Position numbers and translations under genes: made by a program
Notes under the pieces: model-generated
Told to the model about the DNA's origin: nothing
The model's input: the letters and a program-made list of their open reading frames with translations, nothing else
The model's database searches: none
Shown here: one piece after another, positions 1 through 7,580 of the stretch
How positions within the stretch are numbered: position 1 is the first letter of the stretch
How the letters are laid out: every line of letters begins with the position of its first letter
NCBI GenBank assembly: GCA_900318245.1
Contig: ONJT01000015.1
Span: forward strand, 1 to 57,129
Reading direction: 5' to 3'
Source: an uncultured Bacteroidales bacterium
Lineage (GTDB): Bacteria > Bacteroidota > Bacteroidia > Bacteroidales > Paludibacteraceae
DNA length: 57,129 bases

Positions 1-45
1 GGCGCAGTTTTCTAATGTCGTTCATAACTGAAATTGGTTTTAAGC

Positions 46-62
46 GGGCGATGCTATCGCCC
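46..62. other. Perfect 7-bp hairpin at left edge
   Basis: GGGCGAT and ATCGCCC are separated by three bases. A short direct repeat (AAGGAACAAGCT, then AGGGAACAAGCT) follows near 124-151. No gene is visible in bases 1-187. The hairpin lies beyond the 3' end of the HNH gene but has no T tract on the minus strand, so calling it a terminator is not justified. Confidence 0.4.
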
Positions 63-187
63 TGAAATTAACAAAGAAGATTATTAGTTCACATGTTCCT
101 TTTTTTTGCAGAAATACCCACAAAAGGAACAAGCTAAAAGGGAACAAGCTAGGAGGGGATTCATGAAAAATTAATACAGGCTATTGA

Positions 188-880
188 TTAGAGCAATCCC
201 AATTTGAAGGGGAGGGTGAGGTGGTACTGTTGCTGGAAGTGGTTATAGACGACGGGGAGGTCGTAAAAGAGGATGGTCATCAGGTCGGCGCGTTCGAGAC
301 TCCTGTATTGCTGATGCGGGATATTCTCTTTGATAAACGCCATGCGGTCGAAATAGCGCAAGAGGTAGGGGCGCCGGATGTCGGCGGGCGCGATACCTTG
401 GTCGCGCAGTTTGCGGAGAAAGCCTCCGTCGCGGCTGTTGATGGCATTGGAGATACAGCGGAGGTTACCGATGTAGTTGTTAGTCGTGCATCCGTCGATG
501 TGGTCGATGGTCATACCGGCTGGGATCTCCTTATTGCGCCAGGCAATATAGACAGCATGGGAAGCAAGGAAATTTTTATGAAAACCGAAAGCATCCTTAA
601 ATTGCAGATAACGTTGTTTGCGTTTTGCGTTGTATTTACCATTCGGTGTGGTCTCGTAAGTAGCATTTTTCAATACCTTTCGACCATCGGGATGGACACG
701 TACGCCGACCACGCCACCTTGGCCGTTGTTGGCATAGAACGAGATACCATTCTCGGGGTTAGTAGCGACATATGCGACACGCACGTTGTTAACGAGGAAG
801 GATGAGTTTTCCAGATCCGGCTTTCGGATTAGATTAAAGCTACGTTGGCGCAGGCCTTTTTGATTAGAAATTTTATTCAT
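188..880 (-). CDS. HNH endonuclease, homing-type (HNH_3-like)
   Basis: A 230-residue protein with an HNH_3-like core: SHAVYIAW, then a proline/glycine turn, TIDHIDG, NN and GNLRCIS. This is the pattern of free-standing HNH homing and phage-type nucleases that nick or cut DNA with a metal bound by the His residues. The N-terminal half resembles the sequence-reading part of such nucleases but was not matched to a named domain. The start at 880 is chosen because codons further upstream fall in a stem-loop leader and give unconvincing protein; a TACTTTTG -7 box sits at 923-930. It is the last gene of a minus-strand accessory stretch with a methyltransferase and a second HNH protein. Target and role are unknown. 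Confidence 0.7.
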   Translation of the reverse strand: MNKISNQKGLRQRSFNLIRKPDLENSSFLVNNVRVAYVATNPENGISFYANNGQGGVVGVRVHPDGRKVLKNATYETTPNGKYNAKRKQRYLQFKDAFGFHKNFLASHAVYIAWRNKEIPAGMTIDHIDGCTTNNYIGNLRCISNAINSRDGGFLRKLRDQGIAPADIRRPYLLRYFDRMAFIKENIPHQQYRSLERADLMTILFYDLPVVYNHFQQQYHLTLPFKLGLL

Positions 881-882
881 AA

Positions 883-930
883 GCACCGCCAGTCGGGGGA
901 AAGTTAATCCCGAAAGGCGGTGCAAAAGTA
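883..930 (-). promoter_or_regulatory. Promoter and leader stem-loop of the HNH gene
   Basis: On the minus strand TACTTTTG (930-923) matches the Bacteroidetes -7 box TAnnTTTG. Just downstream, GCACCGCC (883-890) and its exact complement GGCGGTGC (916-923) would form an 8-bp stem at the very 5' end of the transcript, ending two bases before the start codon. The stem could protect the mRNA or limit translation; that is inference. Confidence 0.55.
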
Positions 931-960
931 GACATAAAAAAAGCGCCCCTGAAGAGAGGC

Positions 961-1036
961 GCAAATACTCCGCGTATTCCGCAATTATTCCGCGAAATCT
1001 CCGCAAATACTCCGCGAAGACCGCAGAAATTCCGCG
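961..1036. repeat. Degenerate 11-bp tandem repeat
   Basis: About six units built on TCCGCGAAATC / TCCGCAAATAC, mostly 11 bp apart, fill the gap between the HNH gene promoter and the end of the next gene. Another 11-bp array of different sequence is at 34144-34198. The units vary by a few bases, unlike a slippage microsatellite. Confidence 0.7.
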
Positions 1037-1420
1037 TTACTTATTCATCCTTGCGCGGCAGAAATCGTCGGGTGAAAGGTTAAATTTTGACTGAAAGCGA
1101 TTAAAGACAATCGCCCTTTGTGCATCAGACGCGTATTGATTTAGGTTGATACATCCTATATGTTGCAGCCGGTACAGAGCCCGGCAATATTCCACCTTGG
1201 TAGTAGAAAGTGAGAGTTCGGCAGCTAATCTCTCGCGTATATTTTCTTCCGGGAACCGAGCCGATATACAGAAGAAATCCGGCGGTATAGTCGAAGGTTT
1301 GTTGGCTACTTTATCCTCTTGCTTAGGGTCTGCAACGGGTTGAGGATAGTTGTTGATGATTGTTACAGACCCGAAATTTTGGCCAATAGTTGGCTGCTCA
1401 ATTTTAACTACTTGTTGCAT
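1037..1420 (-). CDS. Small protein of unknown function
   Basis: The product is 127 residues. The N-terminal third is polar and proline-rich and looks disordered; the C-terminal part (from about residue 50) has a helical, charged pattern including PPDFFCISARFPEE and CRALYRLQHIGC. I do not recognise the family. ATG at 1420 is chosen over a TTG at 1444 because the TTG lies inside the T tract of the upstream terminator-like hairpin. It sits between the HNH gene and the DUF262-HNH/methyltransferase pair and may belong to the same accessory unit. A real gene is likely from codon pattern and spacing, but function is open. Confidence 0.55.
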   Translation of the reverse strand: MQQVVKIEQPTIGQNFGSVTIINNYPQPVADPKQEDKVANKPSTIPPDFFCISARFPEENIRERLAAELSLSTTKVEYCRALYRLQHIGCINLNQYASDAQRAIVFNRFQSKFNLSPDDFCRARMNK

Positions 1421-1442
1421 ATTTTCAGATATAAGATTAGTC

Positions 1443-1585
1443 AAAAAAAAGCACGGGTTTGGTTCCTATAAACGAGCCTAAGCGGGAAGTCTTCGAACAC
1501 CATTTATAGAAACGTCCACCCGTGCCGTAGTTGATGCTACGTCAAAGGCACCGTTTCACGATAGTGTTCTTAAGTTCCCGCTTAG
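1443..1585 (-). terminator. Terminator with competing upstream stem (attenuator-like)
   Basis: On the minus strand GCACGGGT (1525-1518) pairs with ACCCGTGC (1458-1451), with an inner CTATAAA/TTTATAG stem, and is followed by eight T residues: a rho-independent terminator shape. A second pairing of about 22 bp, CTAAGCGGGAAC.. (1585-1564) with its near complement at 1500-1478, uses bases inside the terminator loop, so both folds cannot form fully together. A further CGTAG/CTACG hairpin lies at 1526-1541. The arrangement resembles an attenuator, or simply terminates the DUF262-HNH gene. Confidence 0.5.
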
Positions 1586-1635
1586 ACTTATCGTTCGCGA
1601 TGTGCTCTGCTTTCGCAGAAATATGTCTTTATGTT

Positions 1636-2760
1636 TTATTTATTGCTCTTTGTCCTGTTGCAGTGACGGCAGAGCATTTGGCAATTCTCTTTAACCGTTT
1701 TACCGCCCTTTGACCAAGGCACAATGTGGTCGGCTTCCATTTCGTGGAACTCCAATTCGCGTCCATGCTCGGGGCAGTTCACACCGACGCATTTATGACC
1801 TTGTGCCTCATACACTTCCAAAGCGGTTTTCTCATCGAAAGCACGCAGACCAAGGTGCTGCTCGTTGTTGTCGAGGACGTACCAAAGGATGCCTTTCTTG
1901 TTGGTAATCTCACCATCTTTCAGAAGGTCAGAGATCCATGCTTCGAGTTTCTTAGCATCTATCTCATCATCCTTGTGTTTACGATACATTTCGCCCCAAT
2001 CGGTAGAAGTGTAGAGGTTTGCGTGCTTGCCGATAAACTTCATCTTTACCCAAGTCATTACAAGGTTGAAATAGGTCCAAAGGTCGCTACAATCAGAGTC
2101 GTGCTGATGACGGCGCATATATTCCTTAAGCGTTATGCCGTCACGCTTGGCGACCCAGTTAATAGCCATCTCTAAGCCTTCTTGTCTAATCCAAGCCTTG
2201 GATATATACCCATCGCTAATGCGCTTTGCGGCGCAGTTACTGCGCGAGAAATAACGCTTGGCGTCTGTTACCCAGGAGCCGGCAAAGACGGCATTATTTA
2301 TTTCTTGGTCAGTTAGTACTGCGCCGGCGGTATTAATGACCTGAAACCAATCTATTTTTTCAATGTCAGTGCCATCTTTGCAGATGTACACATCTAACTC
2401 ATAGTTCAAGAACTGCTCACGCTCTGCCTCGGGGAGATTACTGTAGCCCCATAGATTCCCTTTCCAATTAATTGCAAACGAGCCCCAATAATAGTGACAA
2501 ATAGAGAGCGTACGCTGCTGTCCGTCCATGACCTCGTACGTACCATCCTCTTTCTCTACCCAGTACATGATGTTGAGCGGGTAGTTTTTGGAGATGGTGT
2601 CAATGACGGCGTGTTCCTGTTTCTCGCTATAAACGAACTCACGTTGATACTTTGGACGTATGTCCAATTTGCCGTGAAAGCCAACGATTCCTTCTTCGTC
2701 GCTGTCACGATAGCCGTCCACGAGGTCGGCGATTTTCACTTTAATTGGTTCAATTCTCAT
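1636..2760 (-). CDS. DUF262 and HNH endonuclease domain protein
   Basis: The protein has 374 residues. The N-terminal half is a DUF262 (ParB/GmrSD-like) domain: RPKYQREFVY near residue 37 and the diagnostic DGQQRTLSI near residue 79. The last 60 residues form an HNH/zinc-finger nuclease: CVGVNCPEHG, ADHIVPW, then NCQMLCRHCNRTKSNK. In GmrSD-type enzymes DUF262 binds or hydrolyses nucleotide and the HNH domain cuts modified DNA. Here the start codon overlaps the stop of an EcoRI-type methyltransferase (ATGA, 2757-2760), so the two are translated together. That fits a restriction-modification pair where this protein is the nuclease. It could instead be a type IV (modification-dependent) enzyme. 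Domain calls are firm; biological role is inferred. Confidence 0.85.
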   Translation of the reverse strand: MRIEPIKVKIADLVDGYRDSDEEGIVGFHGKLDIRPKYQREFVYSEKQEHAVIDTISKNYPLNIMYWVEKEDGTYEVMDGQQRTLSICHYYWGSFAINWKGNLWGYSNLPEAEREQFLNYELDVYICKDGTDIEKIDWFQVINTAGAVLTDQEINNAVFAGSWVTDAKRYFSRSNCAAKRISDGYISKAWIRQEGLEMAINWVAKRDGITLKEYMRRHQHDSDCSDLWTYFNLVMTWVKMKFIGKHANLYTSTDWGEMYRKHKDDEIDAKKLEAWISDLLKDGEITNKKGILWYVLDNNEQHLGLRAFDEKTALEVYEAQGHKCVGVNCPEHGRELEFHEMEADHIVPWSKGGKTVKENCQMLCRHCNRTKSNK

Positions 2761-3776
2761 GATATTTGTGGTTTTTTATTGCGAATTAAAATACGGAAAT
2801 AAGGGGACTTCCCATTAATCGTCAAGTCTTTATCATCATCTCCTTTTCGGAACTTGATAATCTCAAATTGCTCAGGATTATATTTATCCAAGAAAGTTAC
2901 AGGAACTCCTATCGCACCGGAATAGTCACAAGGGATATCCGTGTATGTATTAACATTTATACCGTCATAGTTATCGTACTTTGGATATTCCTCCGGAGAA
3001 TATTTCTTAATTAAAATTAATTCTTCTTTATGCTTGCTAACTGGCAGGTTCGTAAACCAGCATGAAGTAGATACACGAGCCATCTTTTTACCATCCTCTA
3101 TATGGTGGAATTTCTCCCAACTATCAGGTACTTGAAAGAACATTCCCACATTAAAATTGGTATATCCTGTACGTATTTTATCTAATTGAAACATGCGGAA
3201 CGTCTCTTTATACGTCAGCGCGTTCGTATTACCAATAATGATAAATTGCTTCTCGTATTTGTCCAGTAAAGATAGAAATTCTCGGAAGAGAGAGAAAGGC
3301 GGATTTGTAACTACTATATCTGCCTGCTTGAGCAATTCAATACATTCCGGACTATCAAAGGAGCCGTTTTGCTTTAGTTCGGATTTTACATTATGGTCGC
3401 TGCTCTTCAGAAGTAGTTGAACGTCTGTCAAATCCGTAGAGCCATTGCCGTCTAAATCAGGTACTTCGGAGATTTCTACTTTGTAGGCTTTACGTTTCGG
3501 CTCCGTTTCGGCTTCGGGGAACAAAGGTAGTTCCTGTTGAGCGATAGGTGAACCATCGTAGCAGGTTGCAATGAGTTTCTTAAGACCAAACGCATTGAAA
3601 TTAAGCGCAAAATACTTAAAGAAATTACTCTCGTATGGGTCATCGCAATTGCAAAAGATAACCTTATTGCGGAAATACTCACGATAGTGCACCAACTCCT
3701 TTTCTATGTCGGACCTTCTCGTGTAAAACTCGTCCTTCTTAGTGTCTTTTGCTTGAGCTAAATCCTTCTTTGCCAT
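2757..3776 (-). CDS. EcoRI-type adenine-specific DNA methyltransferase
   Basis: The product is 339 residues and resembles the EcoRI modification methylase family throughout: N-terminal KKDEFYTRRSDIE, NCDDPYESNFFKYF, motif IV VTNPPFSLFREF near residue 157 and FIIIGNTNAL after it. It should transfer a methyl group from SAM to adenine N6 in a short palindromic site and so protect host DNA. The recognition sequence cannot be read from the protein. It is upstream of, and overlaps by four bases, the DUF262-HNH gene, and begins 12 bases after the lipoprotein stop. No EcoRI-like nuclease gene is nearby, so the DUF262-HNH protein is the obvious partner. Confidence 0.87.
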   Translation of the reverse strand: MAKKDLAQAKDTKKDEFYTRRSDIEKELVHYREYFRNKVIFCNCDDPYESNFFKYFALNFNAFGLKKLIATCYDGSPIAQQELPLFPEAETEPKRKAYKVEISEVPDLDGNGSTDLTDVQLLLKSSDHNVKSELKQNGSFDSPECIELLKQADIVVTNPPFSLFREFLSLLDKYEKQFIIIGNTNALTYKETFRMFQLDKIRTGYTNFNVGMFFQVPDSWEKFHHIEDGKKMARVSTSCWFTNLPVSKHKEELILIKKYSPEEYPKYDNYDGINVNTYTDIPCDYSGAIGVPVTFLDKYNPEQFEIIKFRKGDDDKDLTINGKSPYFRILIRNKKPQIS

Positions 3777-3788
3777 ATGTGTTAGATT

Positions 3789-4151
3789 TTATTCAGGTAT
3801 ACTATGATGCCAAACTCCGTTCTTGTGCAGGCACATAATGAGGTTCTTGGCGTCTTGCGACCCAAGTTCTGCTGCTCTGAGCAACATGATATCCGCCTCG
3901 TCACGGCTGACGGTAGTGAGACCGAGGCTGTCGGGCAGATCGCCCTGCCATTTCAGGTACGCAGCCGCGCCGGTGATGAACAAACCGCGCGGGTCGTCGT
4001 CCTTATACGCGAGCGCCGCGTAATAACTTAAGGAGTCGTGGTTGTAAAAGACCGCAGAACTAACCTCTACAGGCTGCTCCTTTTTCGACGTGCACGCTCC
4101 CAAAACAAGCGTGCATGTAATAGCCAAAAGTATAAAATAAATATGTCTCAT
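3789..4151 (-). CDS. Small lipoprotein, Sel1/TPR-like C-terminus
   Basis: A 120-residue protein starting with a clear lipoprotein signal: MRH, a hydrophobic stretch, then LVLGAC with the lipid-modified Cys at residue 20. The C-terminal part (ADIMLLRAAELGSQDAKNLI) resembles a Sel1-like repeat. Start 4151 is preferred to upstream Met codons because it gives a standard signal peptide. The gene is followed after 12 bases by the methyltransferase gene and may share its transcript. Its leader contains a (CA)15 tract on the coding strand between promoter and start. Function unknown. Confidence 0.7.
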   Translation of the reverse strand: MRHIYFILLAITCTLVLGACTSKKEQPVEVSSAVFYNHDSLSYYAALAYKDDDPRGLFITGAAAYLKWQGDLPDSLGLTTVSRDEADIMLLRAAELGSQDAKNLIMCLHKNGVWHHSIPE

Positions 4152-4230
4152 ATGCATAATAAAAAGCGACAAGGACACGAAGTCCTTGCCGCCTATTCAG
4201 TCGGTAACAAATTGGTCATCAGCGCCGCAC

Positions 4231-4262
<32 letters not shown>

Positions 4263-4299
4263 AGCATTCTAAACATCATAAAAAAAACCTTTGCGGCTG

Positions 4300-4307
4300 C
4301 AAAGGTA
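4300..4307 (-). promoter_or_regulatory. Promoter -7 box, lipoprotein/R-M unit
   Basis: TACCTTTG on the minus strand followed by CAGCCG, the usual Bacteroidetes -7 context. Transcription would begin near 4293, cross the (CA)15 tract and enter the lipoprotein gene, then possibly the methyltransferase and DUF262-HNH genes. Confidence 0.6.
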
Positions 4308-4390
4308 CGGAAAATTTGCGATATGTGCAAGGAAAAGCGAGAAAAAATCGTCCGCCCGCCCGCCGCACCCCCCTAAACCGCCATCACCGA

Positions 4391-4475
4391 AGGTAAGCAG
4401 CCCACCGGAGGTATGCACCCACCGGAGGTATACACCCACCGGAGGTATACACCCACCGGAGGTAAGCACCCACCG
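4391..4475. repeat. 17-bp tandem repeat, five units
   Basis: Units of AGGTATACACCCACCGG with variants (AGGTAAGC..., AGGTATGC...) run head to tail; the first unit is 18 bp. The period is not a multiple of three, so it is unlikely to be coding. It lies in a roughly 0.9-kb region (4152-5101) without an intact gene. Confidence 0.9.
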
Positions 4476-4485
4476 ATCGAGGCTT

Positions 4486-4620
4486 CGCCGCCGGCAGTTC
4501 TGCTAAGGCTTTGTTGACCTCTTTGGTGAGGAGGCTCGAGAGCATGAGGTCGGCTACGATGAAAAGAATACCGATGAAGGCAAAGAACGGCACGAACGTA
4601 GAGAGAGTGCCGCGCCGAAG
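4486..4620 (-). other. Possible remnant of a membrane-protein gene
   Basis: On the minus strand this stretch reads as LSTFVPFFAFIGILFIVADL followed by an amphipathic helix and ELPAAKPR, with codon use like real genes nearby, but it has no sensible start and runs into the 17-bp repeats. It may be a scrap of a deleted membrane protein; it could also be chance. Confidence 0.25.
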
Positions 4621-4661
4621 GCGAAAAAATGAAGAGCCAGAAAGAGAAGCTACACCCGCCT

Positions 4662-4739
4662 TTATCCTGTATCGGGCGGGCCCTCGGCGTTTGTAGCCTC
4701 GAGCATTGTGATACAAAGACGAGGGACGATACAGGATAA
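4662..4739. repeat. Nested 13+6+6 bp palindrome
   Basis: TTATCCTGTATCG (4662-4674) pairs exactly with CGATACAGGATAA (4727-4739); inside it CCCTCG/CGAGGG (4681-4686/4720-4725) and TTTGTA/TACAAA (4690-4695/4712-4717) also pair. The 78-bp structure has no T tract and is not a typical terminator. It could be a REP-like or MITE-type element. Confidence 0.75.
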
Positions 4740-4783
4740 CCAATAAGTCTATGGTCGGAGCTTCGCTCCCCGCGGCTCCTCCC

Positions 4784-4829
4784 GTTCGGATTGCCAAGTC
4801 AAGGCAGTTCGGATTGCCAAGTCAAGGCA
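4784..4829. repeat. Two tandem copies of a 23-bp unit
   Basis: GTTCGGATTGCCAAGTCAAG plus GCA occurs twice without a gap (4784-4806 and 4807-4829), just before the duplicated ftsW tail. It looks like debris of local duplication. Confidence 0.85.
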
Positions 4830-4860
4830 ATCCTCCATGCCTACACCGCGAGTCCCTAAC

Positions 4861-5028
4861 TATTCCAAGGTGACAATAGGGGCGTCGGTGGCGGATTCTT
4901 CGCGGGTGAGGTTGACGCGTTCGCGGAGTTCGGTCTGCTCGCGGCTGACACCCATGAGGATGCCGAAATAAATCGACGTGATAAGGACAGAAGTACCACC
5001 TCGCGATATGAGCGGCAAGGGTTGGCCG
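4861..5028 (-). pseudogene. Duplicated 3' end of ftsW
   Basis: 168 bp nearly identical to 6328-6495, the last 56 codons of ftsW, in the same orientation and frame (GQPLPLISRGGTSVL to the final IVTLE). I count four substitutions and all are synonymous (GAC/GAT, GAA/GAG, CTC/CTG, GGT/GGC); the stop is TAG here and TAA in ftsW. Homology ends abruptly at 5028, where the reading frame continues into an unrelated short sequence with no promoter. It is a fragment rather than a gene. It is separated from the parent ftsW by the DUF2851 gene and marks a past duplication or rearrangement at the end of the cluster. Confidence 0.9.
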
Positions 5029-5101
5029 AAACAACATGTTCTACCTACAAGATACCCAATGTACACAAAGATTACACCCTGTGGGTATTTTTTTTCTTCA
5101 A

Positions 5102-6325
5102 TTAATCAAAGAGTGTAGGATTTTGCTTGAAGATTTTGTAGCCAACTTCGCAGTTGATGCATTCGTGATGCTGGCAGTAGTTCTGGTACAGGTGCAAAAG
5201 GGCTTGGGTGTCGGCGGCAGAAGTGACTTGTTGCCCTAAGACCCGCCACTGGCGAATGATGGTGTTGTTCTCCGGTGCGATGCGGTCCATGAGCATCAAG
5301 GCATGTTCCGCCTGAACGGTGTCATTGCGATGGAGGGCATAGGCATATTTATACGGCAACACCGTGTTAATCAGTAATATATCAATGCTGCTCTTTCCCA
5401 TGTGCTCCACGTCGAAAAGCGCAACGAGAGCCTTTAGATCATCCGTGTCGAGAATCTTACTGAGTAGCGCCTCCGACTGATAGAGCAGTTGCGCGAATTG
5501 GCGGATGCGCAGTTCGGGACTGTTCTGCGGACGCAGACGGGCATTCTTCCAAACACTGGCATCGAGCGGCGTGAGGCCGAACTTGGTGCGCAAGAAATCG
5601 TACTCCTTCGCCATCGCTTCGTCATCGGCGATCAGTCCAGCCTGCCCCATCAGCAAGGCCGTGAGTTGGAAGAGGTTATTGCGATGTTTCTGCAGGTATG
5701 CGAGCGGGGTATTGATAGCGAGTTCTTCGAAAGGCACACTGTTTGTGTGAAAACCGAAGTTACGCGCGAGCGAGATATACAGCGCGTGTTCCCAACTGCC
5801 TTTAGTGATGGTTAGCAATCGCTCTATGGACGCGCGTTTGCACTCGAAACGCTTGCGCAGGAGTGTTTTCTTCCATCCTTCCGTCAGCAAAGCCGGCTCG
5901 CGTAACAACTGCTCTGCGCACCCGATACGTGCCTGAGCACTGTCCATCTGTTGGGCTGTTTGGAAAAGTTCTGTCAGATAGTCTTTGTTGCTCGGGTATT
6001 GTAACTCGCATTGCGGGATCAATTCTCCGCGGGAGTTATAGACGGGTTTGTCGGCAGTGCGCACCACATGCAGGATGACAGTGTCATACGCTTTATCCAG
6101 ATGGTGCTTATGGCGCAGCCAGTCGGACGAGCAGACATGAATCTCTACATTACCTATCCATTCCCGTCCGTCGATACGGATTCGCGCATGACTGTAGTCC
6201 GGTCCCGCATCGCGGTTATGCTCGCCTACAGAGAGAATCTCTATCCGCCGGCCGTCTGTGGTCTGTTGTTCAAAACCAGCCCACAGGCAATGTTCCCATA
6301 TGTAGTGCAGTAAAATCTCGGGCAT
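5102..6325 (-). CDS. DUF2851 family protein
   Basis: The protein has 407 residues and matches the DUF2851 family typical of Bacteroidetes: MPEILLHYIWEHCLW at the N-terminus, then GEHNRDAGPDYSHARIRID and GNVEIHVCSSDW. The C-terminus has a Cys/His cluster (HHECINCEVGYK) that might bind metal. Biochemical function is unknown. The start at 6325 is one base after the ftsW stop (TAA-C-ATG), so it is translationally coupled to ftsW and read as the last gene of the division cluster. A longer upstream reading into ftsW is antisense shadow and was not used. Confidence 0.85.
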   Translation of the reverse strand: MPEILLHYIWEHCLWAGFEQQTTDGRRIEILSVGEHNRDAGPDYSHARIRIDGREWIGNVEIHVCSSDWLRHKHHLDKAYDTVILHVVRTADKPVYNSRGELIPQCELQYPSNKDYLTELFQTAQQMDSAQARIGCAEQLLREPALLTEGWKKTLLRKRFECKRASIERLLTITKGSWEHALYISLARNFGFHTNSVPFEELAINTPLAYLQKHRNNLFQLTALLMGQAGLIADDEAMAKEYDFLRTKFGLTPLDASVWKNARLRPQNSPELRIRQFAQLLYQSEALLSKILDTDDLKALVALFDVEHMGKSSIDILLINTVLPYKYAYALHRNDTVQAEHALMLMDRIAPENNTIIRQWRVLGQQVTSAADTQALLHLYQNYCQHHECINCEVGYKIFKQNPTLFD

Positions 6326-6326
6326 G

Positions 6327-7580
6327 TTATTCCAAGGTGACAATAGGGGCATCGGTGGCGGATTCTTCGCGGGTGAGGTTGACGCGCTCGCGGAGTTCGG
6401 TCTGCTCGCGGCTGACACCCATCAGGATGCCGAAATAAATCGACGTGATAAGGACAGAAGTGCCACCTCGCGATATGAGCGGCAAGGGTTGGCCGGTGAC
6501 CGGACCGAGACCTACGGCAACGAGCATAGAGATGAGCGCCTGGCAGGTGATCATCAGGGCTAAGCCCATGGTCATGAGCATCGCCGGCATGTCGGAGTAC
6601 CGACTGGAGATATTACAAGCCCGGAACAAGATCGCCAGATACAGGAAGATGACAAAGCCCGCACCGAGTACGCCCGACTCCTCGACGATGATGGCGAAGA
6701 TATAATCGGCGAAGGCGAGGGGGAGATAGTCGCGCTCCTTGCTGTTACCCGGGAGGACACCGAGCGGCGAGGCACCGCCACGGGCGATGGCGACGGAGGC
6801 GTAGACCTCCTGTATATTCTCGTCCGTCAAGACGTATTTGTCATTTGCTATTTGTGATTTGTCATTTGAAAGATTTAAGTGTCTATCAATACGGCTGACC
6901 CAGGTGGTGGCACGCTTGAAAGGGCCGTGCATAGGTCGGCCGGGACGGACGAAGCCGAACTCGACGATGGCATAGCCCAGGCATAGGGCGATAATAGCTA
7001 TACCTACTACCGAAAGCGTATATCGCCACGGGATACGGGCGAGAACCCAGAGGCAGAAGATGATCAGACCAATGAGGACCGCCGTAGAGAGGTTGGACGC
7101 CATGATAGGCAGCATGACGATGGCAGCGATGATAAGGGTGCGGTAGAAATACTTGGACTTATCGGCTTCGGAACGGATACGGGCGAGTTGGTCCGCCACG
7201 ACGATGATGAGACTCAGCTTGGCCAGTTCCGAAGGTTGGAAAGTGATGCCGGCGATACGTACCCAACGCGCGGCGCCATTGATAGTGACGACGAGGGGGT
7301 TACCGGGGATCATGGTCGAATAGACGAGGAGGGTACTGAGGCCGAGGAGGGCATAGCCACCGAAGCGGACCCAGTAAGAGGGTATATACTGGATGCCGAA
7401 GGCAGCGATGACACCGAGGACGATGAAGAACATCTGCTGGCCGATAGGGCCGAGGGCAGAGTGGTGGGAATAGACCAAGGTGCTGGAGGCGGAGAAGAGG
7501 GCGATGATCGCGACGGCAATCAGTAGCGCAAAAAGCCACCAGTAGGTTCGGTCAATATTTGCTAAGTTCGGCTTTTTCAT
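6327..7580 (-). CDS. ftsW: Septal SEDS peptidoglycan polymerase FtsW
   Basis: The product is 417 residues with about ten membrane helices. SEDS family signatures are present: NGAARWVRIAGITFQPSELAK near residue 103-123 and GLGPVTGQPLPLISRGGTS near residue 362. FtsW polymerises lipid II glycan chains at the division septum together with FtsI (encoded upstream). The gene overlaps murD by four bases. A loop near residues 237-251 (NLSNDKSQIANDKYVLT) is encoded by a 7-bp tandem array, an insertion not expected in the family. In related genomes murG normally follows; here a DUF2851 gene does. Confidence 0.95.
   Translation of the reverse strand: MKKPNLANIDRTYWWLFALLIAVAIIALFSASSTLVYSHHSALGPIGQQMFFIVLGVIAAFGIQYIPSYWVRFGGYALLGLSTLLVYSTMIPGNPLVVTINGAARWVRIAGITFQPSELAKLSLIIVVADQLARIRSEADKSKYFYRTLIIAAIVMLPIMASNLSTAVLIGLIIFCLWVLARIPWRYTLSVVGIAIIALCLGYAIVEFGFVRPGRPMHGPFKRATTWVSRIDRHLNLSNDKSQIANDKYVLTDENIQEVYASVAIARGGASPLGVLPGNSKERDYLPLAFADYIFAIIVEESGVLGAGFVIFLYLAILFRACNISSRYSDMPAMLMTMGLALMITCQALISMLVAVGLGPVTGQPLPLISRGGTSVLITSIYFGILMGVSREQTELRERVNLTREESATDAPIVTLE
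6836..6870. repeat. 7-bp tandem array inside ftsW
   Basis: Five consecutive units ATTTGTC, ATTTGCT, ATTTGTG, ATTTGTC, ATTTGAA on the plus strand. They encode a polar loop of FtsW (SNDKSQIANDK) without breaking the frame. Confidence 0.85.

Noticed and set aside
46-62. Terminator of the HNH gene
   Set aside because: Perfect hairpin but no T run on the minus strand and more than 120 bases past the stop.
221-805. 194-codon plus-strand frame opposite the HNH gene
   Set aside because: The opposite strand carries the HNH motif; this frame has no recognisable content.
4391-4475. CRISPR array
   Set aside because: 17-bp units are directly joined with no unique spacers and no cas genes are present.
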